A stretch of DNA of 64,000 nt from Sphingomicrobium arenosum (GCF_026157085.1 NZ_JANPVN010000001.1:2136001-2200000); one strand, 5' to 3'. Positions 20,693 through 29,242 are shown, counted from the first letter of the stretch. Made by a program: numbers and translations. The notes: generated by a model not told the origin, from the letters alone.

Positions 20693-21016
20693 ATGCTGAC
20701 CCTCATGGCCCTCGCGCTTCAGGGCGCGCCGATCAGCGACGCCACCAGTCTCGAATATGACCTGCAGTGCGTCTCGGCGCTGTCCTTCGCGGCGCAGCAG
20801 GAGGGTGCGGACCGCGCCGGCCTGGTGCCGCTGTCGACCTTCTATCTCGGGCGCATCGATGCGCGCGGGGTGAGCGACGAGGCGATCGTTGCGGCGGCAA
20901 AGGCGGCCATGCCCAAGCTACAGGGCGCCGATGTCGGCGCGGTGCTCGAATCCTGTGCGGGGCGGATGGACGCCGCCAATTCGCGCATCGACGCGATCAA
21001 TCGCGCCAACGGCTAG
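20693..21016 (+). CDS. Hypothetical protein, 107 residues
   Basis: I do not recognise this protein. It starts MLTLMALALQGAPISD, which is hydrophobic for about 10 residues and could be a short signal peptide. The rest is helical and Ala-rich, with two cysteines (near residues 27 and 89) that could form a disulfide if exported. CGGAG lies 8 bases before the ATG. It sits alone between the cold-shock terminator and the convergent ligase gene. Confidence 0.65.
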   Translation: MLTLMALALQGAPISDATSLEYDLQCVSALSFAAQQEGADRAGLVPLSTFYLGRIDARGVSDEAIVAAAKAAMPKLQGADVGAVLESCAGRMDAANSRIDAINRANG

Positions 21017-21022
21017 GCCGCC

Positions 21023-22609
21023 TCAGGTCACCAGCTTCTCGAGGCCGGCGATGGTGTCGGCCTCGTGCGCGGGCTTGTCGTCGCGGATGCGGGCGATGCG
21101 GGGGAAACGCATGGCGAGCCCCGACTTGTGCCGCGCCGAGGCGTGGATCGAATCGAAAGCGACCTCGAGGACAAGACTCTTGTCCACCTCGCGCACCGGC
21201 CCGAAGCGGTTGACGGTGTTGTTGCGCACGAACTTGTCGAGCCATTTGAGCTCCTCGTCGGTGAAGCCGAAATAGGCCTTGCCGACGGGGAGCAACTGGC
21301 CGTCCTCGGTCCAGCAGCCAAAGGTATAGTCGGAAAAGAAGCTCGAGCGTTTGCCGCTGCCGCGCTGGGCATACATCATGACGCAATCGGCAGTCAGCGG
21401 GTCGCGCTTCCATTTGTACCACAGGCCGGTGCGGCGCCCCGCGACATAGGGCGAATCGCGGCGCTTGAGCATCAAGCCCTCGACGCCCGAATCGCGGGCT
21501 TCGTCGCGCAGGGCCTCGAGATGGTCGAAGGAGCGCGCCTCGACGATCTCGCTGAGGTCGAAACGGTCGGGGTCGAGCCGGGGCAGGAAGGACTCGAGTT
21601 TCTCGCGGCGGTCGCTCCAGCCCAAAGCGCGCACGTCCTCCTTGCCGTGGATGAGGATATCGTAGAGGCGAACGAAGGCGGGTGCCTCCTTGAGCATCTT
21701 CGCGCTTACCGTCTTGCGCCCCAATCGTTGCTGGAGCGCGTTGAAACTGCCCGCTTCGCCGCCCTGATAATCGCCGCGTATCAGCAATTCGCCGTCGACC
21801 ACGCCCTCTTCCTCGAAGGCGGCGCAGACGTCGGGAAAGCTGGCGCCGATATCATCGCCGGTGCGGCTATAGAGGCGGGTCTCACCGCCCGCGCGCACGA
21901 GTTGGACGCGGATCCCATCCCATTTCCATTCGGCGGCATAGTCGGCAAGGTCGATGCGCTCGTCATCCTCGAGCGGGTGGGCGAGCATGAAGGGCCGGAA
22001 GACGGGCAGGTCGGCGACGTCGGGCGGCTCGGTCCGCCCCTCGGCCCAGTCGAACAATTCGGTGAAGGGGGGCGCAAAGGCGTGCCAGACCTCTTCGACC
22101 TGGTCGACGTCGAGCTCGAAGGCTTGCGCAAAGGCAACCTTGGCGAGGCGCGCCGAGACGCCGACACGAAGCCCTCCGCTCGCCAGCTTGATCAGCGCAT
22201 AGCGGCCCGAGGGGTCGAGATGGTCGAGCATGTCGGCCAAGAGGCGCGGCGCGTCGGCTTTCTTCGCCGCCGACAGCTGCGCGACCGCGTCGGACAGGCG
22301 GATGGTGCCATCGTCGATCATCGGTCGCCCGTCGGCGGCTTGGTCCCACAGGAGCGAGATCGTCTCCGCCGAATCGCCGACATAGTCGCGGCTCATCTTA
22401 TAGAGAACGGGGTCGATCCGCTCCTCGGCCAGCGCGCGGATGGCGGCGGGTTTGACATGCGGGATATCCAGCGTATTGGTCAGCGCGGCAAGCGCCAGCC
22501 CGCGATCGGGATCGGGCTGGCTCTTGAGATAGTCACCGATCCGGCGCAGCTTGGCATTGCGGCTGCGCGTGTAGGTGAGGTCGTCGAGGAGCTGGCTGAA
22601 CGGACGCAT
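21023..22609 (-). CDS. ATP-dependent DNA ligase (cisplatin-damage-response type)
   Basis: The 528-residue ligase has an N-terminal helical DNA-binding domain of about 200 residues, then the nucleotidyltransferase core. Motif I is EWKWDGIR, whose Lys becomes adenylated; later motifs include VVDGELL, EGLMLKRRDSPY and WYKWKRD. An OB-fold domain ends the protein. It matches the bacterial ATP-dependent ligase family annotated as cisplatin damage response ligase. In many genomes this gene clusters with a DEXH helicase, a metallo-beta-lactamase-fold exonuclease and a phosphodiesterase; none of these lies beside it here. The neighbour upstream is dps, 33 bp away on the same strand. Confidence 0.92.
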   Translation of the reverse strand: MRPFSQLLDDLTYTRSRNAKLRRIGDYLKSQPDPDRGLALAALTNTLDIPHVKPAAIRALAEERIDPVLYKMSRDYVGDSAETISLLWDQAADGRPMIDDGTIRLSDAVAQLSAAKKADAPRLLADMLDHLDPSGRYALIKLASGGLRVGVSARLAKVAFAQAFELDVDQVEEVWHAFAPPFTELFDWAEGRTEPPDVADLPVFRPFMLAHPLEDDERIDLADYAAEWKWDGIRVQLVRAGGETRLYSRTGDDIGASFPDVCAAFEEEGVVDGELLIRGDYQGGEAGSFNALQQRLGRKTVSAKMLKEAPAFVRLYDILIHGKEDVRALGWSDRREKLESFLPRLDPDRFDLSEIVEARSFDHLEALRDEARDSGVEGLMLKRRDSPYVAGRRTGLWYKWKRDPLTADCVMMYAQRGSGKRSSFFSDYTFGCWTEDGQLLPVGKAYFGFTDEELKWLDKFVRNNTVNRFGPVREVDKSLVLEVAFDSIHASARHKSGLAMRFPRIARIRDDKPAHEADTIAGLEKLVT

Positions 22610-22642
22610 GGAGGCTCAACCCCTCGCCGCCGCGATTCGCTC

Positions 22643-23134
22643 CTACCCCTTTTGGGCGGCCTCGAAGAGGAACCAGGCGCGTTCTTCGGCGGCGTCGGTC
22701 CATTCATCGACGATGGCGCTGGTCGCATTGTCCTTGGCCGCGTCGGCGACATCTTTCAATTCGCGCAGGGACTCGACCAGCGCGAGATTGTCGTCGCGCA
22801 GTTCCTTGAGCATGGTGGCCGGAGCCACAAACTCCTCGTCATTGTCGGACAAGGTTTGGTGGCGGGCGATGTCGCCGATCGAGCGCAAGCTGGTGTTGCC
22901 CGTCTTGCGCACGCGTTCGGCAATGGCGTCGGTGGTGCCGAGAATGGCGGCCGCCTGCTCATCGAACATCAGGTGATAGTCGCGAAAATGCGGGCCCGAG
23001 ACGTGCCAGTGAAAATTTTTGGTCTTGAGGTAGAGCGCATAGCTGTCGGCAAGCACGCGGTTGAGGCCCGAGGCGACATCCTCGATCTTGTTGGACTTGA
23101 GGTCGGTCGGGGTGGCCAGCTTGGCGGTCGTCAT
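22643..23134 (-). CDS. dps: Dps-family DNA-protecting ferritin-like protein
   Basis: The 163-residue protein has the Dps fold signatures: KNFHWHVSGPHFRDYHLMFDE supplies His and Asp/Glu ligands of the inter-subunit ferroxidase site, and DEWTDAAEERAWFL lies in the last helix. Dps dodecamers oxidise Fe(II) with hydrogen peroxide and coat DNA under stress. A GGAGAAAG ribosome binding site precedes the ATG. It is divergent from rpmG across 193 bp and may be co-transcribed with the downstream ligase, which would pair DNA protection with repair. Confidence 0.92.
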   Translation of the reverse strand: MTTAKLATPTDLKSNKIEDVASGLNRVLADSYALYLKTKNFHWHVSGPHFRDYHLMFDEQAAAILGTTDAIAERVRKTGNTSLRSIGDIARHQTLSDNDEEFVAPATMLKELRDDNLALVESLRELKDVADAAKDNATSAIVDEWTDAAEERAWFLFEAAQKG

Positions 23135-23231
23135 TGTCTTTCTCCGTTCAAATCGTCTCTTGGGCAGTCAACGAATGGCCGGGGCGCCGGGTTCTAGGGA
23201 GTTTGTCGCTCACAGGGATCGACCCGCTCAC

Positions 23232-23237
23232 TTGACA
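23232..23237 (+). promoter_or_regulatory. Possible -35 element (TTGACA) of rpmG
   Basis: A perfect TTGACA lies 91 bp upstream of the rpmG start. No good -10 hexamer stands at 17 bp spacing (CAAAGA is the nearest), so the call is tentative. Confidence 0.3.
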
Positions 23238-23327
23238 GAATCGCGTCAATGCGACAAAGACGCGCTCGATCCGGGGCGGCCTGTTGCGCCGCCTTTCTTT
23301 TTTCACTGTTTTCTAGCGGGATAGACC

Positions 23328-23495
23328 ATGGCCAAGCCGGCAACCGTCAAGATCAAGCTCGTCAGCACTGCCGACACGGGCTTCTTCTATGTCACCAAGA
23401 AGAATCCGCGGAACATCACCGAAAAGATGAGCTTCCGTAAATATGATCCCGTCGTGCGCAAGCATGTCGAGTTCAAGGAAGCCAAGATCAAGTAG
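23328..23495 (+). CDS. rpmG: 50S ribosomal protein L33
   Basis: A 55-residue protein with the L33 pattern: it starts [18 protein letters not shown] and continues with [20 protein letters not shown] and a C-terminal KEAKIK. It lacks the zinc-binding cysteine pairs, so it is the zinc-independent form. This short gene converges on divK; rpmG, divK and DUF3572 lie together, as often seen in alphaproteobacteria. Confidence 0.95.
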   Translation: MAKPATVKIKLVSTADTGFFYVTKKNPRNITEKMSFRKYDPVVRKHVEFKEAKIK

Positions 23496-23501
23496 TCCGG
23501 C

Positions 23502-23525
23502 TCGCTCGTCCTTCGGGAGGAGCGA
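23502..23525. terminator. TTCG-loop hairpin between rpmG and divK
   Basis: TCGCTCGTCC (23502-23511) pairs with GGAGGAGCGA (23516-23525), with a single G-G mismatch, around a TTCG tetraloop. It begins 7 bp after the rpmG stop and could serve both convergent genes. No T run follows on either strand, so it may be a processing or stabilising hairpin. Confidence 0.4.
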
Positions 23526-23548
23526 ATCGCCTTGATCGACGCACCGGT

Positions 23549-24013
23549 TCAGCCGGCAGCGGGAGGAACGGGGTCGCTTGCGGCCCCGTTTTCCTGCGTC
23601 TGCGAAACGGGCGCGGTGGCTTCCTCGGGACAATCCTCGGGAAGCGGGCCCTCGGCGAGCAGCGCATCGACGGTTTCGGCGAAACGCGCCACCGAGATGG
23701 GCTTGGAGACATAGGCCTGCGCACCCGCCTCGCGGATACGCTCGTCGTCGCCCTCTCCGGCATAGGCCGTCACCGCCATGATCGGCACGCGGCACAACTC
23801 CGCATCGGCGCGCAGGAGACGCATCAGCTCCATGCCGTCGACATGGGGCAGCTGGATGTCGGTGATGACGAGGTCGGGTTTCAGCTCGCGCGCGACGTCC
23901 ATCGCCTCGCGGCTGTCGGTCACGCCGCGCGTGTCATGGCCATGCGCATTCAAAAGATCGCAGAACAGCTTGATGTTGAGGGCATTGTCCTCGACAATCA
24001 TGATCCGAGCCAT
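23549..24013 (-). CDS. divK: Single-domain response regulator, DivK-like
   Basis: The 154-residue protein is a stand-alone receiver domain: acidic pair in VEDN, phospho-acceptor Asp52 in VITDIQLPHVDG, Thr in VTAYAG and Lys in YVSKPIS. The wording EDNALNIKLFCDLL and SKPIS is close to Caulobacter DivK, which controls cell-cycle kinases. It carries an extra C-terminal tail of about 30 acidic/Pro-rich residues. The start ATG 24013 (MARIMIVED) matches the family. pleD, which often follows divK, is absent; DUF3572 is divergent 52 bp away. Confidence 0.85.
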   Translation of the reverse strand: MARIMIVEDNALNIKLFCDLLNAHGHDTRGVTDSREAMDVARELKPDLVITDIQLPHVDGMELMRLLRADAELCRVPIMAVTAYAGEGDDERIREAGAQAYVSKPISVARFAETVDALLAEGPLPEDCPEEATAPVSQTQENGAASDPVPPAAG

Positions 24014-24065
24014 GTGGCGCACCCCGTTCACGCGAAAACCAACCGTTCCTCAGGCGCAATAGGCG

Positions 24066-24332
24066 ATGATGCCCGAAAATCCAAACGATCCCCACATCTT
24101 GGGCCTTCGGGCGCTCGCCGCGACTCTGGGCGAACAGCGCAGGGCCGAGCGCTTGCTCAGCACCACCGGCCTCAGCGTCGAAGCGCTGCGCGCGGGAGCG
24201 AGCGATCCGACGATGCTGGCCGCCACCCTCGCTTTTCTCGAGGCGCACGAGCCTGACCTTCTCGACGTTGCCGCCGAAATCGGGGTGAGACCCGAGGAAC
24301 TCGTGCGCGCCCATGCGTTGCTCGACCGATGA
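24066..24332 (+). CDS. DUF3572 family protein
   Basis: The small helical protein of 88 residues matches DUF3572, found next to divK in alphaproteobacteria. Key parts are LGLRALAATLGEQRRAERLL and FLEAHEPDLLDVAAEIG. No catalytic motif is visible. Two adjacent ATG codons (24066, 24069) are possible starts. Its stop overlaps the next gene by 4 bp. Confidence 0.82.
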   Translation: MMPENPNDPHILGLRALAATLGEQRRAERLLSTTGLSVEALRAGASDPTMLAATLAFLEAHEPDLLDVAAEIGVRPEELVRAHALLDR

Positions 24333-24967
24333 ATAGGACGACGTCACGCGGCCAATCGCGGCCATTACTCATTTGCGACTGCGACGAGGTGCTACTGCAC
24401 ATGGTCGCACATTTCGAGGACTGGCTCGCCGAGAGCGAGGGAATCCGTTTCAACCTCGAGAGCGGCAAGTTCGCCGATGGGCTGACCTATCATGAGGGCG
24501 GTCATCTCGTGCCCGAGGAAGAGGTCTGGCCGCTGCTCGAGAAATTCTTCCGCGGCGAGATGCATCGCCAGACGCTGGTGCCGGGTGCCGCCGAGGCGCT
24601 GGGGGCGCTGGGCGAGCAGGGCGATATCGTCATCCTCACCAACATCGGCCATGAAGCGCATGGCTTCCGCGTCGAGCAGTTGAAGGGCTTCGGTCTCGAT
24701 CACGAGGTGGTGACCAATCGCGGCGGCAAGGGACGCCCGGTGATGGAGCTGCTGCGAAAGCATCACCCGAGCCGGGCGGTGTTCGTCGACGACCTGTCGG
24801 TCCAGCACCGTTCGGTCGCCAAGCATGCGCCGGGCGTGAAGCGGCTGCACATGGTCGCCGAACCGCGCCTTGCCCCTGCCGTGCCGCCATCGCGCCATGC
24901 GCATGCGCGAATCGACGACTGGGGCCTGGCGACACAGTGGATTCTCGACCAATGGGGGAAAGCATGA
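24329..24967 (+). CDS. HAD-superfamily hydrolase
   Basis: The 212-residue protein has HAD motifs: CDCDEVLL with the nucleophile Asp, VILTNIG with Thr, a conserved Lys in RGGKGRP, and AVFVDDL with the paired Asp. It is probably a cytoplasmic phosphatase of unknown substrate. It overlaps DUF3572 upstream (4 bp) and the SDR gene downstream (ATGA), so it belongs to one operon. Confidence 0.83.
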   Translation: MNRTTSRGQSRPLLICDCDEVLLHMVAHFEDWLAESEGIRFNLESGKFADGLTYHEGGHLVPEEEVWPLLEKFFRGEMHRQTLVPGAAEALGALGEQGDIVILTNIGHEAHGFRVEQLKGFGLDHEVVTNRGGKGRPVMELLRKHHPSRAVFVDDLSVQHRSVAKHAPGVKRLHMVAEPRLAPAVPPSRHAHARIDDWGLATQWILDQWGKA

Positions 24968-25713
24968 GCCGTACTGCCTTCATCACCGGGGCGACCTCGG
25001 GCATCGGCGCAGCCTCGGCGCGCGCGCTCGCGGGCGAGGGCTGGCGGATCATCGGGCTGGGGCGCCGCAAGGACCGATTGGAGGCACTGGGCGAGGAATT
25101 GGGCGATGGCTTGCTGCCGATCACCGGCGACATGCGCGACCTCGAGGACCTGCAGCGCATCGTGCGCCAGCTGCCCGAGGATTGGCAGGGGGTGGACCTC
25201 CTTCTCAACAATGCCGGGCTCGCGCCGCCGATGGACGATTTTCAGGACGCCGAGCTCGAGGCGCAATTGAATGCCATGCACACCAACATGGACGGGCTGG
25301 TCACGTTGACGCGGGCGCTGCTGCCGAGCCTCATCGAGCGCAAGGGCAGCATCATCAACCTGTCGAGCGTGGCGGGAAGCTATCCCTATCGCGGCGGCGC
25401 GGTCTATGGCGCGACCAAGGCCTTCCTGACGCAATTCGGGCTGAGCCTGCGTAGCGATCTGTCCGGCACCGGGGTGCGCGTGGTGTCGATCGAGCCGGGC
25501 ATGGTCGAGACCGAATTCACGCTGGTGCGCAATGGCGGCGATCACGCCGCGTCCGACCAGCTTTATGCCGACATGGCGCCGCTGACCGCGCAGGACATTG
25601 CCGAGACCGTGCGCTGGTGCGCGATGCTGCCCGCTCATGTGAACATCAACCGGCTCGAAGTCATGCCGACCAACCAGAGTTTCGCGGGCTTTGCCGTGCA
25701 CCGCGAGTCTTGA
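24964..25713 (+). CDS. Short-chain dehydrogenase (YdfG-like)
   Basis: The 249-residue SDR has a cofactor motif TGATSGIGAA, NNAGLAPPM, a catalytic Ser in NLSSVAGSYPY, and YGATKAFL with Tyr and Lys. The arginines in LGRRKDRL favour NADP(H). The closest known type is the 3-hydroxy acid/serine dehydrogenase YdfG. ATG 24964 overlaps the HAD stop by 4 bp. Confidence 0.88.
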   Translation: MSRTAFITGATSGIGAASARALAGEGWRIIGLGRRKDRLEALGEELGDGLLPITGDMRDLEDLQRIVRQLPEDWQGVDLLLNNAGLAPPMDDFQDAELEAQLNAMHTNMDGLVTLTRALLPSLIERKGSIINLSSVAGSYPYRGGAVYGATKAFLTQFGLSLRSDLSGTGVRVVSIEPGMVETEFTLVRNGGDHAASDQLYADMAPLTAQDIAETVRWCAMLPAHVNINRLEVMPTNQSFAGFAVHRES

Positions 25714-25744
25714 CGCTGACACGCGCAGGAGGCAGGGCGAGGCC

Positions 25745-26206
25745 ATGTCGATCGAAGCAAAACTGCAAGAGCTGGGCATCACCCTGCCCGAACCCGCCGC
25801 CCCGGTGGCGTCCTACCTTCCCGCGGTCGAAGCGGGCGGTTTCCTCCACGTCTCGGGCCAGATCTCGATGCGCGAGGATGGCTCGCTCATTCTCGGCACG
25901 CTGGGCGAGGACGTCAATCTCGACGGCGGCATCGCGGCGGCGCGGCGCTGCGGGATCATGTTGATTGCGCAGATGAAGGCGGCGCTGGGCGACCTCGACC
26001 GGGTCGAGAAGATCGTCAAGCTGGGCGGCTTCGTCAATTCGGCGAGCGACTTCACCGACCAGCCCAAGGTCGTCAACGGCGCGTCGGACCTGATGCAGGA
26101 GGTGTTCGGCGAGGCCGGGCGTCATGCGCGCTCGGCAGTCGGCGTTAACACCCTCCCCCTCGGCGTCGCGGTCGAGGTCGATGCGATCGTCAAGATCAGG
26201 GACTGA
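25745..26206 (+). CDS. RidA/YjgF-family protein
   Basis: A 153-residue member of the RidA family, with family sequences LHVSGQISMREDG, VKLGGFVNSASDF, and GRHARSAVGVNTLPLGVAVEVDA. RidA proteins hydrolyse reactive enamine/imine intermediates. The conserved Arg of active RidA lies in ARSAVG. GGAGGCAGGGCGAGG precedes the ATG. It is 31 bp after the SDR and overlaps the next gene. Confidence 0.9.
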   Translation: MSIEAKLQELGITLPEPAAPVASYLPAVEAGGFLHVSGQISMREDGSLILGTLGEDVNLDGGIAAARRCGIMLIAQMKAALGDLDRVEKIVKLGGFVNSASDFTDQPKVVNGASDLMQEVFGEAGRHARSAVGVNTLPLGVAVEVDAIVKIRD

Positions 26207-26909
26207 TCCCCTCGATCCCGGGCCGGGTGGGTTCGCCCACCGCGGCCTGCATGACGAATCGATTCCGGAAAATTCGCTGGCAGCCTTCGAGGCGGCGATC
26301 GCGCGGGGCTGCGGCATCGAATGCGATATCCAGCTGTCGGGCTGCCACACCGCCATGGTCTTTCACGACCGCGACGGGAGGCGTTTGTGCGGTAACGAGC
26401 ACCGGCTGGCGGACCATGATGCGCAAACGATCGGCGGATGGTCGATCGGCACGTCCGCCGAGCGGGTCCCGAGCCTCGCGCAGTTGCTCGAGCTGGTCGA
26501 CGGGCGCGTGCCGATCCTCGTCGAATTGAAGGAAGAGCACCGCAATGGCGAACGGGTCGCGGCGGCCGCTTTGCGCGCGCTCAGCGGCTACGAGGGGCCG
26601 GTCGGGGTGATGAGCTTTTCCGCGCGGGCGATGCGCTTCGTGCGGATCACCGCGCCCGAGGTGCGGCGTGGACTCGTTCTGTCGGACCGTGACGTCGCGC
26701 TGCGACGCTGGGACAAGAGGCAACGCGCGCAGCCGCAGTTTCTCGCGGTGAAGGTCAGCCTCGTCGACCGGGGTTGGGTGCAATCGGCGCGCGGCGAGAT
26801 GCCGGTCTACAGCTGGACCGCGCGCACGCCCGAACAGGCGGCAAGGCTTGCCAAGTTCGTCGACGCCCCCATCTGGGAAGGCGATGGCGACCCGCGAACC
26901 CGACCCTGA
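26181..26909 (+). CDS. Glycerophosphodiester phosphodiesterase family protein
   Basis: The 242-residue protein has the GDPD TIM-barrel motifs: FAHRGLH, ENSLAAFEAAI, a metal-binding Glu-x-Asp in IECDIQLS, VFHDRDG and LVELKEE. It hydrolyses glycerophosphodiesters to glycerol-3-phosphate and an alcohol. There is no signal peptide, so it acts in the cytoplasm. The start is uncertain: ATG 26181 overlaps ridA by 26 bp but is the only reasonable one before HRGLH. The 3' end overlaps the following gene by 26 bp. Confidence 0.85.
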   Translation: MRSSRSGTDPLDPGPGGFAHRGLHDESIPENSLAAFEAAIARGCGIECDIQLSGCHTAMVFHDRDGRRLCGNEHRLADHDAQTIGGWSIGTSAERVPSLAQLLELVDGRVPILVELKEEHRNGERVAAAALRALSGYEGPVGVMSFSARAMRFVRITAPEVRRGLVLSDRDVALRRWDKRQRAQPQFLAVKVSLVDRGWVQSARGEMPVYSWTARTPEQAARLAKFVDAPIWEGDGDPRTRP

Positions 26910-28017
26910 ATTGAGCGCGCGGCTGCTGGCGTCGATCCATGGCGTCTCGGCAGATCGGTGGGACGCGCTGGCGGGCACGGCTGATCCGTTCGTCGGCCAT
27001 GCATTTCTGTCGCTCCTCGAGGATACCTTGAGCGTCGGCGAGGGGACGGGATGGTCGCCGCTGTACATGCTCGTCGATCGCGAGGGCGAGGTCGTGGGCG
27101 CGGCGCCCGCCTATCTCAAGGCACACAGCCAAGGCGAATATGTCTTCGATCACGGCTGGGCCGATGCCTATGATCGGGCGGGCGGCGACTATTATCCCAA
27201 GCTCCAGGTGGCGGTGCCATTCACCCCCTGTCCGGGACCCAGATTGCTGGGGGATCGGGCGGCGCTTATCGCGGGGCTCGAGGCGGCGGCGGTACAGAAC
27301 GGGCTGTCCGGGGTTCATGCGACCTTTATCGAAGAGGCCGACCGCGAGGCGTTCACAGCGCGCGGCTGGCTGGTCCGCGAAGGCGTGCAGTTTCATTGGC
27401 GAAACCGCGGCTATGCGACGTTCGACGACTTTCTCGCCCAGCTGTCGAGCAATCGGCGCAAGAATATTCGCAAGGAGCGGGCGCGCAGCGTGGAGGGGCT
27501 GGAGATCGAGACGCTGCGCGGCGCCGAGATCGGACCCGAGGCGGTCGAGGCGATGTGGCATTTCTATCAGGATACGGGGAGCCGCAAATGGGGCTTCCCC
27601 TATCTGACGCGCGCCTTTTTCGACGGCATGGTCGAGGCGCTGGGCGATGCGCTGCTGCTGTTCCTCGCGCGCGAGGAGGGGGTGCCGGTGGCAGGCGCGC
27701 TCAACCTCGTCGGCGCCGACACGCTCTACGGGCGCTATTGGGGGACGGTGGTGGACCGGCCCGGATTGCACTTCGAACTGAGCTATTATCGCGCCATCGA
27801 CTGGGCGATCGCGCATGGGCTCAAGACCGTGCAAGCCGGCGCCCAAGGCGAGCATAAGCTGATGCGGGGATACGAGCCCGTTCGCACCTATAGCGCGCAT
27901 TACCTGCCCGACCCCGGATTTCGCGCGGCGGTGGCGGATTTCCTCGAGCGCGAGAAAGTGGCGGTGACGCAGGAGTTGGCGTGGGCGGCCGAGCAACTGC
28001 CCTTCCGCAAGGGCTGA
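26884..28017 (+). CDS. GNAT/FemAB-like N-acyltransferase (COG3146 type)
   Basis: The 377-residue protein resembles the alphaproteobacterial DUF482/COG3146 family, a double-GNAT fold related to FemAB peptidoglycan transferases. Recognisable parts are FVGHAFLSLLEDTLSVGEGT, LSSNRRKNIRKER and AGAQGEHKLMRGYEPVRTYS. The substrate is unknown. ATG 26884 follows GGGAAGGC. It ends the run of same-strand genes that starts with DUF3572. Confidence 0.82.
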   Translation: MATREPDPELSARLLASIHGVSADRWDALAGTADPFVGHAFLSLLEDTLSVGEGTGWSPLYMLVDREGEVVGAAPAYLKAHSQGEYVFDHGWADAYDRAGGDYYPKLQVAVPFTPCPGPRLLGDRAALIAGLEAAAVQNGLSGVHATFIEEADREAFTARGWLVREGVQFHWRNRGYATFDDFLAQLSSNRRKNIRKERARSVEGLEIETLRGAEIGPEAVEAMWHFYQDTGSRKWGFPYLTRAFFDGMVEALGDALLLFLAREEGVPVAGALNLVGADTLYGRYWGTVVDRPGLHFELSYYRAIDWAIAHGLKTVQAGAQGEHKLMRGYEPVRTYSAHYLPDPGFRAAVADFLEREKVAVTQELAWAAEQLPFRKG

Positions 28018-28020
28018 ACC

Positions 28021-28935
28021 CTATTCTTCGCCGAAGACAGCGACCTCGCGGGTCCCGTCGTGCGCGGCAAGGCCGCGGTACATGCCGGGCGTGGTAAAGC
28101 TCCATGCGGCATCGCCCTCGGGGGAGACTGCGATGAGGCCGCCAGTGCCACCCATCTCGCTGATCTCGGCCAGCACGTCGTCGAGCGCCTTTTGCAGATC
28201 ATGGCCGCAAAAACGCATGCGCGCGCAAATTTCGTGCGCGGCGGCGGCGCGGATGAAGATTTCGCCGAGCCCGGTGGCCGACACGGCGGCGGCACGATCG
28301 TCGGCATAGGTGCCCGCGCCGATCAAGGGCGAGTCGCCGATGCGGCCCCATTTCTTGGCGGTGAGCCCGCCCGTCGAGGTGGCGGCGGCGACATGGCCGT
28401 TTGCATCGACCGCGACCGCGCCGATGGTGCCATATTTGATCTCGGCATCGAAGGCGTCGTGGCCGCGCGCGAGAAGCTCGTCCAATTGGCGGCGCCGCTC
28501 GGGGGTGACGAACCAGCTGTTGGCAACCTGTTCGAGCCCGGCCTCGCGAGCGAATTCGTCGGCGCCTTCCTTCGCGATGAGGACATGCGGGCTGTCCTCC
28601 ATCACCTTGCGCGCGGCGCTGATCGGGGCCCGCGTCGAGCGCAGCCCTGCGACCGCCCCGGCGTGGCGGCCGTTGCCGTCCATGATCGCGGCGTCGCATT
28701 CGACATGGCCGTCGGCGGCCAGCACGCTGCCACGCCCGGCGTTGAAGGCGGGATCTTCCTCGAGCACTCGGGCGGCGGCCTCGACCGCATCGACCGCGCT
28801 GCCGCCGTCAGATAGGATCGCCGCGCCCGCTTCGAGCGCATCGGACAGGCCGGCGCGCGCATCGCGTTCGTGCTGGGGGTCGAGATGGCCTGGCCGCATC
28901 GCGCCGGAGCCGCCATGGATCATGAGCTTCCACAT
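28021..28935 (-). CDS. Isoaspartyl peptidase/L-asparaginase, cytoplasmic
   Basis: The 304-residue Ntn-hydrolase of the plant-type asparaginase family starts MWKLMIHGGSGAMRPG. The autocleavage Thr lies in KYGTIGAVAVD. Substrate-loop sequences include KWGRIGDSPLIGAGTYAD and SATGLGE. It hydrolyses beta-aspartyl dipeptides and asparagine. There is no signal peptide. A second copy with a signal peptide lies at 31478-32554. Confidence 0.93.
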   Translation of the reverse strand: MWKLMIHGGSGAMRPGHLDPQHERDARAGLSDALEAGAAILSDGGSAVDAVEAAARVLEEDPAFNAGRGSVLAADGHVECDAAIMDGNGRHAGAVAGLRSTRAPISAARKVMEDSPHVLIAKEGADEFAREAGLEQVANSWFVTPERRRQLDELLARGHDAFDAEIKYGTIGAVAVDANGHVAAATSTGGLTAKKWGRIGDSPLIGAGTYADDRAAAVSATGLGEIFIRAAAAHEICARMRFCGHDLQKALDDVLAEISEMGGTGGLIAVSPEGDAAWSFTTPGMYRGLAAHDGTREVAVFGEE

Positions 28936-28999
28936 GGCGACCGGCCTAGACCGGGTAGAGGCAATTTGCCAAGGCGCGTGGGTTAAGACGGCGACAAGA

Positions 29000-29040
29000 A
29001 TATCTGATATCTATTTTTCATTCACCGCGTTATGAACGCG
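29000..29040 (+). promoter_or_regulatory. Palindromes in front of the ribbon-helix-helix gene
   Basis: ATATCTGATAT (29000-29010) and CGCGTT-ATG-AACGCG (29026-29040) are perfect dyads in an unusually AT-rich 60-bp stretch. The second ends directly before the ATG at 29042, where a bound repressor or RNA hairpin could block initiation. They are natural candidates for autoregulation by the RHH protein. Confidence 0.45.
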
Positions 29041-29041
29041 C

Positions 29042-29242
29042 ATGGCCCAGCGCAAAGCCTATCCCCTGCGGCTCGACCCCGCCCTGTTCGACAAGATCGA
29101 GATGCTGGCGGGAATCGAATTGCGCTCGACAAATGCCGAGATCGAGGCCCTATTGGTCGAGGCCCTGCGCGCGCGCGGCGTCAGGGTCGATGCGCCGCCC
29201 CCGGTGCGGCGCGGACGTCCGCGCAAGCAGGAGGGCGAGTGA
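29042..29242 (+). CDS. Arc-like ribbon-helix-helix DNA-binding protein
   Basis: The 66-residue protein resembles Arc/MetJ-type RHH proteins: a beta strand YPLRLDPALFDKIEML, then helices with RSTNAEIEALLVEALRARGV. The tail PPPVRRGRPRKQEGE contains GRP flanked by basic residues, like an AT-hook minor-groove binder. It is likely a dimeric transcription regulator. It overlaps the next small membrane protein by one base. Confidence 0.8.
   Translation: MAQRKAYPLRLDPALFDKIEMLAGIELRSTNAEIEALLVEALRARGVRVDAPPPVRRGRPRKQEGE

Noticed and set aside
21065..23197. A 710-residue open frame antisense to the ligase and dps
   Set aside because: It crosses two well-supported genes and has no family features.
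23232..23261. Pho-box-like GAC/GTC pattern between dps and rpmG
   Set aside because: TTGACA and GCGACA are present but the spacing is 19 bp, not on an 11-bp lattice.
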